From assembly GCA_019418525.1 (NCBI GenBank), contig DYBS01000052.1, positions 1 through 11,697 on the forward strand: a stretch of 11,697 nt of DNA. Reading direction: 5' to 3'. The notes beneath the pieces were generated by a model. The model searched no databases and was not told where the DNA came from. It worked only from the letters and a program-made list of their open reading frames with translations. Both the position numbers and the translations under genes were made by a program. The DNA is from Clostridiales bacterium (lineage in GTDB: Bacteria > Bacillota > Clostridia > Oscillospirales > Oscillospiraceae). Position 1 is the first letter of the stretch. Every line of letters starts with the position of its first letter. Below, one piece after another: positions 1-6,741 of this stretch.

Positions 1-2
1 TG

Positions 3-704
3 GTGGAGAAGGCCAAGCGGGAGGTGGACGCCACCATCAAGGCCGAGGGCGAGCGGGCTGTGTTCGAGACCAATGTTCACGGGCTGCACCCCGAGCTCAT
101 CAAGCTCCTGGGCCGCATGAAGTACCGTACCAGCTACGGCCAGAATGTGCTCAACCACTCCATCGAGGTGGCCCACCTGTCCGGGCTGCTGGCCGCCGAG
201 ATCGGCGCCAACGTGGCCGAGGCCAAGCGGGCCGGTCTGCTGCATGACTTGGGCAAGTCCATCGACCACGAAGTGGAGGGCTCCCACGTCCAGATCGGCG
301 TGGAGCTGGCCCGGAAGTACCGGGAGAACGAGAATGTGGTCCACGCCATCGAGGCCCACCACAACGACGTGGAGCCCAGGACCATCATCGCCTGCCTGGT
401 GCAGGCCGCCGACGCCATTTCCGCCGCCCGCCCCGGGGCCCGGAGAGAGAATCTGGAGAATTACATCAAGCGCCTGGAGAAGCTGGAGGAGGTCACCTCT
501 TCCTTCCCCGGTGTGGAAAAGTCGTTCGCCATCCAGGCCGGCCGCGAGGTGCGCATCATGGTCAAGCCCGAGCAGGTCAGCGAGGACGAGATGATCCTGC
601 TGGCCCGGGATATTGCCAAGAAGATCGAGGACGAGCTGGAGTATCCCGGCCAGATCAAGGTCAACATGATCCGGGAGACCAAGGCCGTGGCCTATGCCAA
701 GTGA
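3..704 (+). CDS. rny: Ribonuclease Y, C-terminal part (5' end outside the window)
   Basis: RNase Y is the membrane-anchored endoribonuclease that starts mRNA turnover in many Firmicutes. The visible 233 codons begin inside the gene; the GTG at position 3 is an internal valine, not a start, because the family is about 520 residues and its N-terminal membrane helix, coiled coil and KH domain are missing here. The HD domain is intact: the segment NVLNHSIEVA (visible residues 48-57) contributes a metal-binding His, and the signature HDLGK lies at residues 81-85, followed by the conserved GSHVQIG region. The C-terminal segment after about residue 140 (FPGVEKSFAIQAGREVRIMV) is typical of the family. 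The gene ends with TGA at 702-704 and is followed by a hairpin at 744-773. Identification is firm; only the truncation is due to the window edge. Confidence 0.97.
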   Translation: MEKAKREVDATIKAEGERAVFETNVHGLHPELIKLLGRMKYRTSYGQNVLNHSIEVAHLSGLLAAEIGANVAEAKRAGLLHDLGKSIDHEVEGSHVQIGVELARKYRENENVVHAIEAHHNDVEPRTIIACLVQAADAISAARPGARRENLENYIKRLEKLEEVTSSFPGVEKSFAIQAGREVRIMVKPEQVSEDEMILLARDIAKKIEDELEYPGQIKVNMIRETKAVAYAK

Positions 705-743
705 CCGGAGGACCGGGACAACGTAATATCATTGCTATGACGG

Positions 744-773
744 CGGACGCCCTGGCTTTTGCCGGGGCGTCCG
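744..773 (+). terminator. Hairpin after rny, terminator-like but T-poor
   Basis: A perfect 13-position stem containing one T-G pair (CGGACGCCCTGGC pairing with GCCGGGGCGTCCG) has a TTTT loop and is followed by only TTTCC. The stem is strong, but the T-tract is short. It lies 40 nt after the rny stop and 8 nt before the Shine-Dalgarno of the next gene. I see no convincing promoter between hairpin and gene, so it is more likely a partial terminator or an RNA end-stabilising element than a full stop. Confidence 0.5.
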
Positions 774-791
774 TTTCCACAGGAGGAAGCT

Positions 792-1343
792 ATGGCTGAA
801 AAACCCCAAGAGAAACGACAGGAAGAGCCCGCGTCTGTCGGGCAAATGCTCTACGGCTGGCTCCAGGCCATTGTGCCCGTGGTGGTGGGCGTGGTGCTGG
901 TGTTCACCTTCCTGGGCCGCATCACCATCGTGGACGGCGGCTCCATGCTCCCCACCTTGGAGAATGGCGACCGGATGCTGGTGTGGAGCCTGGGCTATGA
1001 GCCCAAGCAGGGGGACATCGTGGTCCTCACCAAGTACTTTGAAGACGTCACCGGCCCCATCGTCAAGCGGGTCATTGCCGTAGGTGGGCAGACGGTGGAT
1101 ATCGACTACGCCGCCGGTACCGTCAGTGTGGACGGACAGGTCTTGGACGAGGACTATATCCTGGAGCCCATGGAGCAGCAGTTCTGGCAGGAGATCGACC
1201 ATATCACTGTGCCCGAGGGGCAGATCTTTGTCATGGGCGACAACCGCAATATCTCCAACGATAGCCGAAACCCCAACCTGGGCACGGTGGATACCCGCTA
1301 TGTGCTGGGCAAGACCTGCGCGGTGATCTGGCCACTGGGATAG
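792..1343 (+). CDS. lepB: Type I signal peptidase
   Basis: Membrane serine protease that removes signal peptides from secreted proteins on the outer face of the cytoplasmic membrane. The 183-residue protein has a charged N-terminal tail (1-18) and one transmembrane helix at about 19-42 (LYGWLQAIVPVVVGVVLVFTF). The catalytic Ser51 sits in GGSMLPTL, and the general-base Lys92 in VKRVIAVGG. The family box GDNRNISNDSR lies near residues 151-161. This single-helix, short form is the usual Gram-positive type. The start is the ATG at 792, which has AGGAGG at 781-786; an upstream in-frame reading from 759 has no ribosome binding site and runs through the preceding hairpin. The gene sits between rny and a sensor kinase with no functional link that I can see. 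Paralogues are common in Firmicutes, so the symbol (lepB/sipS) is generic. Confidence 0.95.
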   Translation: MAEKPQEKRQEEPASVGQMLYGWLQAIVPVVVGVVLVFTFLGRITIVDGGSMLPTLENGDRMLVWSLGYEPKQGDIVVLTKYFEDVTGPIVKRVIAVGGQTVDIDYAAGTVSVDGQVLDEDYILEPMEQQFWQEIDHITVPEGQIFVMGDNRNISNDSRNPNLGTVDTRYVLGKTCAVIWPLG

Positions 1344-1379
1344 TTTCCGCGCGAGAAACGGACACAAGAAGGAGGCCGA

Positions 1380-4016
1380 TTGGCCGTGAGCAAAGTGGGC
1401 AAGCAGTCCCAAGCGAGCCAGAAGCCCCGGAGCCGGGCGGCATTGGTGGCGGGCGCGTCGCTGCTGATCCTGCTGCTGGTATTTCTGGGAGCGACCCTCT
1501 ACAACACCGAACGGCTCATGGATCAGCTCAAGATGGTCTCAGAGCACCCCTTTGTGGTGGTGGACGCCGCCGGTACTGCCCAGAGCTATCTGGACCACAG
1601 CCGTATCGCCACCGAGCGCCTGCGCTATGAGAACACCGTGGAGACGGTGGCGATGGTCCGCCAGGAGCTGGAGGACTACTATGCCATGCTTGAGACGCCG
1701 CTGAACAGCATCCGACAGCGCTATCTGGGTTCCCGGGAGGACCTGGAGCTTCTGGAGGAGGCGCTGTCCGAGTACAAGGCCGCCAATGAGACTCTGTTGG
1801 TATACGCTGCAGCCGAAGACCGCAGCGAGGAGGAGATCGACACCTTCTGCGAGGAGACGGTGGACCGGTGGTATAACACCGCCAACAGCTGCCTGGAGCT
1901 TATCATGGAGACGGCCCGGGGCAAGTTCGACTACTACATGGACTCCGCCTCCCGTATCCGCTTCCAGACCACCCTCTTCTCGGTGCTCATCACCGCAGCT
2001 ACCTTGGTGGTACTGGTGGTCTACCGCACCCAGCTGGCCCGCCAGCAGCGGGAGATCCTCCAGCAGAGCCGGCGGCTGGACGTGCTGGCCCGCACCATCC
2101 ACAACGTCTTTCTCATCCAGAACGCCGGGGAGAGCAGCTGCGACTATGTCTCGGAGAACGCCGGGCGCATTCTGGGCCTGGACGCTGAGACCGTCCGCAG
2201 CCGTCCCCAGTGTCTGAAGGAGCACATGGCCCCCGAGGAGCGGGCCATGCTGGAGGAGGTCTTTCAGGAGCGGGAGCGGACTTACTGGAGCCTCACCTGC
2301 CGCTACCAGAACCCCCAGAGGAAGGAGGAGCGCGTCCTCCTCCTCCAGACCTACCGCATCCCCGCCGACAGCGGCATGAAGGAGCAGTATATCACTGTCT
2401 TTACCGACGAGACCGAGCTCATGAAGACCCAGCGCCAGCTGGAGGAGGCCACTGCCCGGGCCGAGCGGGCCAACAAGGCCAAGAGTGAGTTCCTCTCACG
2501 CATGTCCCACGAAATCCGCACTCCCATGAACGGGGTCATCGGTATGACCCTCATTGCCCTCCAGAACGCCGGCAACGAGGCCAAGGTGGTGGAGTGCCTC
2601 AAGAAGATCAACCTTTCCTCCAAGCACTTACTGGTCCTCATCAACGACGTGTTGGACATGGCCAAGATCGAGAGCGGCAAGCTTGAGCTCAAACGGGAGG
2701 TCTTTGACTTCCGCACGTTCCTGGAGTCCCTCACCAACGTCATTTACAGCCAGGCCACCGGCAAGGGCATCGTCTTTGACACCGTGCTCAGCGGGGACAT
2801 CGATGAGCGGCTGGAGGGAGACTCCCTGCGGGTGAACCAGATCCTCATGAATCTCCTCTCGAACGCCCTGAAATTTACCCCGCGGGGAGGCCGGGTTACC
2901 CTGCGTATCGCCTGCCTCTCCAGCGATGAGAAGAAGCAGTGGCTCCGCTTTGAGGTCAGCGACACAGGCTGCGGCATCGCGCCGGAGAATTATGACAAGA
3001 TCTTTGAGGCCTTTGAACAGGAGAGCGCCCAGGTCAGCCACGTCTATGGCGGCACCGGGCTGGGCCTGTCCATCTGCAAGCGCTTTGCCGAGATGATGGG
3101 GGGCTCGATCAGCGTCTCCAGCGAGCTGGGCAAGGGCAGCGTCTTCCGGGTGTCCCTCCCCTTCGGGCGAGTGGCCGCCCAGCCCCGGATCGACCCCGAC
3201 CGGTTCCGCCATCTGCGGGCCCTGGTGGCCGACGACGAGCTGGAGACGTGCCAGCACATCGCCCTCCTGCTGGGCAAGCTGGGGGTGCGCTGCGACTGGA
3301 CCGACAATGGCTATGAGGCCCTGGCCAAGGCCCAGCGGGCCCAGGACGAGTGCGATCCTTACGCCCTGTACTTGGTGGACTGGAAGATGCCCTACCTGGA
3401 CGGCGTGGAGACCGCCCGCCGCCTGCGGGAGGCCGCCCCCGGCGCCGTGGTGGTGCTGATGAGCGGATACGATATGAGCGACGTGGAGGAGAAGGCGAAA
3501 GAGGTGGGTGCCCGGGCGGTGCTCACCAAGCCCCTCTTCGAGTCCACCCTGTCCGACCTTTTGGAGGAGCTGTGGGCAGGCGAGGAGGGAGCCGCTCCCG
3601 CCGAGAGCGGACGGCTCTGCAGTGACCTGGCGGGCCGGCGCATCCTGGTGGTGGAGGACAACGAGCTCAACCTGGAGATCGCCGTGGAGCTCCTGAGCGC
3701 CTCCGGCGCCGTGGTGGAGAGCGCCCGGGACGGCAGGGAGGCGGTGGAGCGCTTTACAGACTCTGCCACGGGCTACTACGAGCTCATCCTCATGGATGTG
3801 CAGATGCCGGTGATGGACGGCTATGCCGCCACCCGGGCCATCCGGGCGCTGGAGCGCAGCGACGCCGCCACCGTCCCCATCCTGGCCATGACCGCCAACG
3901 CCTTCGCCGAGGATGTGGAAAAAAGCCGGGAATGCGGCATGAACGGACATATCAGCAAGCCCATCGACCTGGAGGAGATGGGGCGGAAGTTGAGCGAAGT
4001 GCTCAAAGAGCGCTGA
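1380..4016 (+). CDS. Hybrid sensor histidine kinase with two receiver domains
   Basis: Membrane two-component kinase that would sense an external or membrane signal and pass phosphate along internal receivers. Order in the 878 residues: cytoplasmic tail 1-18; membrane helix about 20-40; a largely helical extracytoplasmic domain about 41-193 with no family I can name; second membrane helix about 196-216; a PAS-like region about 230-345; HisKA with phospho-acceptor His377 in MSHEIRTPMNG; HATPase with the N box around 486-500, DTGCG at 528-532 and GGTGLGL at 557-563. Receiver 1 is about 612-732 (acidic DD 618-619, Asp667, Lys717); receiver 2 is about 753-875 (Asp806 in LILMDVQMPVMDG, Thr838, Lys860). 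All key residues are present in both receivers. No HPt domain or DNA-binding output is visible, so a partner must be encoded elsewhere. The start is TTG at 1380 (AAGGAGG 4 nt upstream) or the in-frame GTG at 1386 (spacing 10 nt); the second is a reasonable alternative. Confidence 0.95.
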   Translation: MAVSKVGKQSQASQKPRSRAALVAGASLLILLLVFLGATLYNTERLMDQLKMVSEHPFVVVDAAGTAQSYLDHSRIATERLRYENTVETVAMVRQELEDYYAMLETPLNSIRQRYLGSREDLELLEEALSEYKAANETLLVYAAAEDRSEEEIDTFCEETVDRWYNTANSCLELIMETARGKFDYYMDSASRIRFQTTLFSVLITAATLVVLVVYRTQLARQQREILQQSRRLDVLARTIHNVFLIQNAGESSCDYVSENAGRILGLDAETVRSRPQCLKEHMAPEERAMLEEVFQERERTYWSLTCRYQNPQRKEERVLLLQTYRIPADSGMKEQYITVFTDETELMKTQRQLEEATARAERANKAKSEFLSRMSHEIRTPMNGVIGMTLIALQNAGNEAKVVECLKKINLSSKHLLVLINDVLDMAKIESGKLELKREVFDFRTFLESLTNVIYSQATGKGIVFDTVLSGDIDERLEGDSLRVNQILMNLLSNALKFTPRGGRVTLRIACLSSDEKKQWLRFEVSDTGCGIAPENYDKIFEAFEQESAQVSHVYGGTGLGLSICKRFAEMMGGSISVSSELGKGSVFRVSLPFGRVAAQPRIDPDRFRHLRALVADDELETCQHIALLLGKLGVRCDWTDNGYEALAKAQRAQDECDPYALYLVDWKMPYLDGVETARRLREAAPGAVVVLMSGYDMSDVEEKAKEVGARAVLTKPLFESTLSDLLEELWAGEEGAAPAESGRLCSDLAGRRILVVEDNELNLEIAVELLSASGAVVESARDGREAVERFTDSATGYYELILMDVQMPVMDGYAATRAIRALERSDAATVPILAMTANAFAEDVEKSRECGMNGHISKPIDLEEMGRKLSEVLKER

Positions 4017-4031
4017 GGGACCTTCTTTCAA

Positions 4032-4060
4032 TTGATTTTTGCCCGTTGTTAGTGTAAAAT
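4032..4060 (+). promoter_or_regulatory. Sigma-A promoter for the zinc-ribbon gene
   Basis: TTGATT at 4032-4037 and TAAAAT at 4055-4060 are separated by exactly 17 nt, in an AT-rich pocket immediately after the sensor kinase stop. Each hexamer matches the sigma-A consensus at about 5 of 6 (TAAAAT) or 4 of 6 (TTGATT) positions. Transcription would start near 4067, about 50 nt before the ATG at 4116. No terminator separates it from the kinase gene, so read-through from upstream is also possible. Confidence 0.7.
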
Positions 4061-4070
4061 GAAACCTACA

Positions 4071-4089
4071 CCGGAGCGAAGCGCTCCGG
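4071..4089 (+). promoter_or_regulatory. Hairpin at the 5' end of the zinc-ribbon mRNA
   Basis: CCGGAGCG (4071-4078) and CGCTCCGG (4082-4089) form a perfect 8-bp stem with loop AAG. Given the predicted start near 4067, the stem would begin only a few nucleotides from the mRNA 5' end. It is far from the Shine-Dalgarno (GGGAGG, 4103-4108), so it should not block translation. A role as a 5' stabiliser, a protein-binding site or simply a palindromic operator in DNA are all possible. No T-tract follows, so it is not a terminator. Confidence 0.5.
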
Positions 4090-4115
4090 CAACTGACAAA
4101 CCGGGAGGTGTTCCG

Positions 4116-4508
4116 ATGGATGAGCGTGTGAAGGAGCTGCTGGAGCGTGTCAGGGCCACTGCGGTGGACCTGGGCGAGGCAGCCGGGACCACGGCCCGTT
4201 CCGCCGGCAAGTGCGCCGGGCAGATGGTGGATATTGCCAAGCTCAACATGAAGATCTTTGATCTGAAGAACGACGTCAACGACCTGCTGCGGGACGTCGG
4301 ACAGATGGTCTACGATACCCATCACGGCAAAGAGCCCTCCGAGGGAGGCATGGATGAGCTCCTCGCCCGGCTGGACGAGAAGCATGCCGCCATTGACGAG
4401 GTCAAAGAGCGCATTGCCGTGCTGCGCAACGCCAAGGAGTGCCCCTCCTGCGGCAATATGTGCGGCCGGGACGACCGCTTCTGCAAGGAGTGCGGCGCAC
4501 AACTGTAA
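4116..4508 (+). CDS. Small coiled-coil protein with C-terminal zinc ribbon
   Basis: A 130-residue protein with no membrane segment. Residues 1-105 are helical and rich in charged residues, with a probable coiled coil around 78-105. The C-terminus carries a zinc ribbon: Cys109-x2-Cys112 and Cys123-x2-Cys126 (CPSCG ... CKECG), with an extra Cys116 between. Such proteins are widespread in Clostridia as zinc-ribbon-domain proteins, but I know of no assigned function. Zinc binding is well supported, the biological role is not. The ATG at 4116 is preferred because GGGAGG at 4103-4108 precedes it; the in-frame ATG at 4059 overlaps the -10 box and would lie upstream of the transcript start. The gene has its own promoter and ends 19 nt before a strong hairpin, so it is probably a separate transcription unit from the kinase. 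Confidence 0.85.
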   Translation: MDERVKELLERVRATAVDLGEAAGTTARSAGKCAGQMVDIAKLNMKIFDLKNDVNDLLRDVGQMVYDTHHGKEPSEGGMDELLARLDEKHAAIDEVKERIAVLRNAKECPSCGNMCGRDDRFCKECGAQL

Positions 4509-4526
4509 GAGAAGTACCAACCGCGA

Positions 4527-4559
4527 GGGGCGCCGGACGGAGGTTCCGTCCGGCGCCCT
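4527..4559 (+). terminator. Very stable 14-bp hairpin after the zinc-ribbon gene
   Basis: Positions 4528-4541 and 4545-4558 form 14 consecutive Watson-Crick pairs (GGGCGCCGGACGGA with TCCGTCCGGCGCCC), loop GGT, plus a G-T pair at 4527/4559. Only TGTTCC follows, so the U-tract of a classical intrinsic terminator is poor. It lies 11 nt before the Shine-Dalgarno of the nucleoside phosphorylase gene, with no promoter visible between. Confidence 0.55.
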
Positions 4560-4588
4560 GTTCCAGTCGATAAGGAGGAACTATCAAC

Positions 4589-5413
4589 ATGCACTTTACG
4601 TTCCAGCAGTATCAGGAGAGCGCCGACTACCTGCGCGGGCGCATCGGTGATTTTGTGCCTGAGGTGGCCATGGTGCTGGGCTCCGGCCTGGGCTTTTTGG
4701 GCGACGTGGTGGAGAACGCCGTGGCGGTGCCCTATGGGGAGATCCCCCATTTCAAGGCCTCTACCGCCCCCGGCCACAAGGGCCGCCTGGTGTTCGGCAC
4801 CCTGGAGGGCCGGAAGGTGGCCGTGATGCAGGGCCGCATGCACCACTACGAGGGCTACTCCTATGAGGAGGTCTCCTACGCCGTGCGGGTGCTGCGCCTG
4901 CTGGGCTGTGAGAGCCTGGTGGTCACCAACGCCGCCGGATGTGTCAACACCGCCTGGAAGGCCGGCGACCTGATGCTCATCACCGACCAGATCAAGATCT
5001 TCATGGAGTCCCCCCTCCGGGGCGAGAACATCCCCGAGTTCGGCGTGCGCTTCCCCGACGCCTCTCACCTGTACACCCCTGAGCTGCGCCAGGTGGCCCG
5101 GGACTGCGCCAAGGAGCTGGGCATCGACCTGAAGGAGGGCGTCTACATGTACTTCCCCGGCCCCCAGTACGAGACCCCCGCAGAGGTGCGCTTTGCCCGC
5201 ATGGCCGGGGCCGACGCTGTGGGCATGTCCACCGCGCCCGAGGTCATCACCGCCGGGCACTGCGGCATGCGGGTGCTGGGCTTCACCCTCCTGTCCAACA
5301 TGGCCGCCGGCATCCTGGATCAGCCCCTCACCGAGGAAGAGGTGCTGGAGGCTGCCGAGGCCTGCAAGGACAAGTTCTCCCGCCTGGTCCTGGCCTGCCT
5401 GAAGAAGCTGTAA
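4589..5413 (+). CDS. punA: Purine nucleoside phosphorylase, trimeric inosine/guanosine type
   Basis: Cytosolic enzyme that cleaves purine (deoxy)nucleosides with phosphate, giving free base and (deoxy)ribose-1-phosphate. At 274 residues it has the normal length of the family. Active-site blocks are visible in order: phosphate-binding GSGLG 31-35 with Ser32; GHKGR 62-66 with His63; GRMHHYEGY 82-90 with Arg83; TNAAGCVN 113-120; the base-contacting Glu195 in GPQYET; GMS 212-214; and Asn237 in LLSNMAAG. The Glu/Asn pair is the arrangement that, in the human and bacterial trimeric enzymes, favours 6-oxopurines (hypoxanthine, guanine) over adenine. The ATG at 4589 has TAAGGAGG at 4571-4578. The next gene begins 13 nt after the stop and encodes an adenosine-analogue deaminase, which fits a deaminate-then-phosphorolyse salvage route. 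The symbol is by homology (punA/pupG/deoD-like names are used inconsistently). Confidence 0.95.
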   Translation: MHFTFQQYQESADYLRGRIGDFVPEVAMVLGSGLGFLGDVVENAVAVPYGEIPHFKASTAPGHKGRLVFGTLEGRKVAVMQGRMHHYEGYSYEEVSYAVRVLRLLGCESLVVTNAAGCVNTAWKAGDLMLITDQIKIFMESPLRGENIPEFGVRFPDASHLYTPELRQVARDCAKELGIDLKEGVYMYFPGPQYETPAEVRFARMAGADAVGMSTAPEVITAGHCGMRVLGFTLLSNMAAGILDQPLTEEEVLEAAEACKDKFSRLVLACLKKL

Positions 5414-5426
5414 GGGAGGGGACAGG

Positions 5427-6728
5427 ATGAAGACCCTCATTTACAACGTGCGGGCCGTCCTGATGGACGAGCACCGCACCGTGCTCCCCGACGCCTTCGT
5501 GGCGGTGGAGGGGGACAAGATCGCCTCTGTGGGGCAGGAGCGCCCCCAGGGGACCTTTGACCGGGAGATCGACGGCAAGGGCAACGTGCTCATGCCCGGC
5601 TTCGTCAACGCCCACACCCACGTCCCCATGACCGCCATGCGGGGCTACGGCGACGGCAACAATCTCCAGGATTGGCTCCAGAAGTTCATCTTCCCCACCG
5701 AGGCCAAGTGGGATGACCGCTCCGTGGCCTGCTGCACCGACCTGGGCCTGGCCGAGATGATCGCCTCCGGCGTCACCACCATCGCCGACATGTATATGCG
5801 CACCGATGTGATCGCCAAGCGGGTGGCCGAGAGCGGCATCAACGCCAATCTCTCCTGCGGCGGCGTGTTCTTCGGCGGGGAGTTCGACCCCGCCACCGTA
5901 CACGACTGCGTGGCCCAGCGGGAGCTGGCCGAGCAGTGGCACGGCTACAACCACGGGCAGATCCTGGTGGACGCCTCCATCCACGCCGAGTACACCTCCA
6001 GCGCCCCCCTGTGGGAGTGGACCGCCGCCTTCGCCAAGGAGAAGGGCCTGGGCATGCACGTCCACATCTCCGAGACCCGCACCGAGCACGAGGAGTGCAA
6101 GGCCCGCCACGGCGGCCTCACCCCCATCCAGGTGCTGGACCGCTGCGGCGTGTGGGACACCCGAGCCATCGCCGCCCACTGCGTGTGGACCACCCCCGAG
6201 GACTGGGCCATCATGGCCGAGAAGGGTGTCGCCGCCATCCACAACCCCATGTCCAACCTGAAGCTGGGCTCCGGCATCGCCCCGGTGACCGCCATGCGGA
6301 AGGCCGGGGTCAACGTGGCCCTGGGCACCGACGGCGTGTCCTCCAACAACTGCACCGACCTCTTCGGCGACCTGAAGATCGCCGCTATCCTCCAGAACGG
6401 CGCCAACTGCGACCCCCTGGCCCTGCTGCCCGGGGAGGCCCTGGAGATGGCCACCGCCAACGGCGGCAAGGCCCTGGGCCGTCAGACCGGGCGCATCCAG
6501 GCCGGCTACGACGCCGACCTCATCCTGGTGGACTTCAACGCCCTGAACCTGACCCCCTGCCACGACGTGATCTCCAACCTGGTCTACGCCGCCCACGGGT
6601 CCAACGTGACCATGAATATGGCCCGGGGCAAGGTCATATATGAGAACGGTGAGTTCCTCACCATCGACATCGACCGGGTCAAGCGCGAGGTGCAGGACTA
6701 TGCCCTGCACCTGCTCTTCCGGGACTAA
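5427..6728 (+). CDS. mtaD: Amidohydrolase, methylthioadenosine/S-adenosylhomocysteine deaminase type
   Basis: Metal-dependent deaminase of the amidohydrolase superfamily. The family turns 5'-methylthioadenosine, S-adenosylhomocysteine and in some members 5'-deoxyadenosine into the inosine analogue plus ammonia. The 433 residues show a small N-terminal beta domain, then the TIM barrel with metal ligands His63/His65 (NAHTHVPM), substrate-region His186 (SIHAEYT), His213 with catalytic Glu216 (HVHISET), His251 (AAHCVW) and Asp302 (LGTDGVSSNN), and a closing beta segment ending in the MARGKVIYENG region typical of this group. MRGYGDGNNLQDWL (71-84) is typical of the MTA/SAH branch rather than guanine or cytosine deaminases. 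The ATG at 5427 follows AGGGAGGGG. It is cotranscribed with the phosphorylase upstream, and its stop is 13 nt before the next start. Exact substrate preference cannot be read from sequence. Confidence 0.9.
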   Translation: MKTLIYNVRAVLMDEHRTVLPDAFVAVEGDKIASVGQERPQGTFDREIDGKGNVLMPGFVNAHTHVPMTAMRGYGDGNNLQDWLQKFIFPTEAKWDDRSVACCTDLGLAEMIASGVTTIADMYMRTDVIAKRVAESGINANLSCGGVFFGGEFDPATVHDCVAQRELAEQWHGYNHGQILVDASIHAEYTSSAPLWEWTAAFAKEKGLGMHVHISETRTEHEECKARHGGLTPIQVLDRCGVWDTRAIAAHCVWTTPEDWAIMAEKGVAAIHNPMSNLKLGSGIAPVTAMRKAGVNVALGTDGVSSNNCTDLFGDLKIAAILQNGANCDPLALLPGEALEMATANGGKALGRQTGRIQAGYDADLILVDFNALNLTPCHDVISNLVYAAHGSNVTMNMARGKVIYENGEFLTIDIDRVKREVQDYALHLLFRD

Positions 6729-6741
6729 GGGGGACCTGCGT

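Noticed and set aside
701..729. Weak promoter-like pair GTGACC / TAATAT before lepB
   Set aside because: Only 4 of 6 matches in each hexamer, overlaps the rny stop codon, and the transcript would immediately enter the 744-773 hairpin.
1343..1359. Small inverted repeat GTTTC/GAAAC after lepB
   Set aside because: Only 5 bp with a 7-nt loop and no T-tract; not a credible terminator.
2628..4520. Long - strand open frame (630 codons) opposite the sensor kinase, and similar ones at 5328-6710 and 6679-7962
   Set aside because: They lie antisense to well-identified genes and show low-complexity His/Gly/Leu/Val-rich translations, the usual shadow of G/C-biased third positions.
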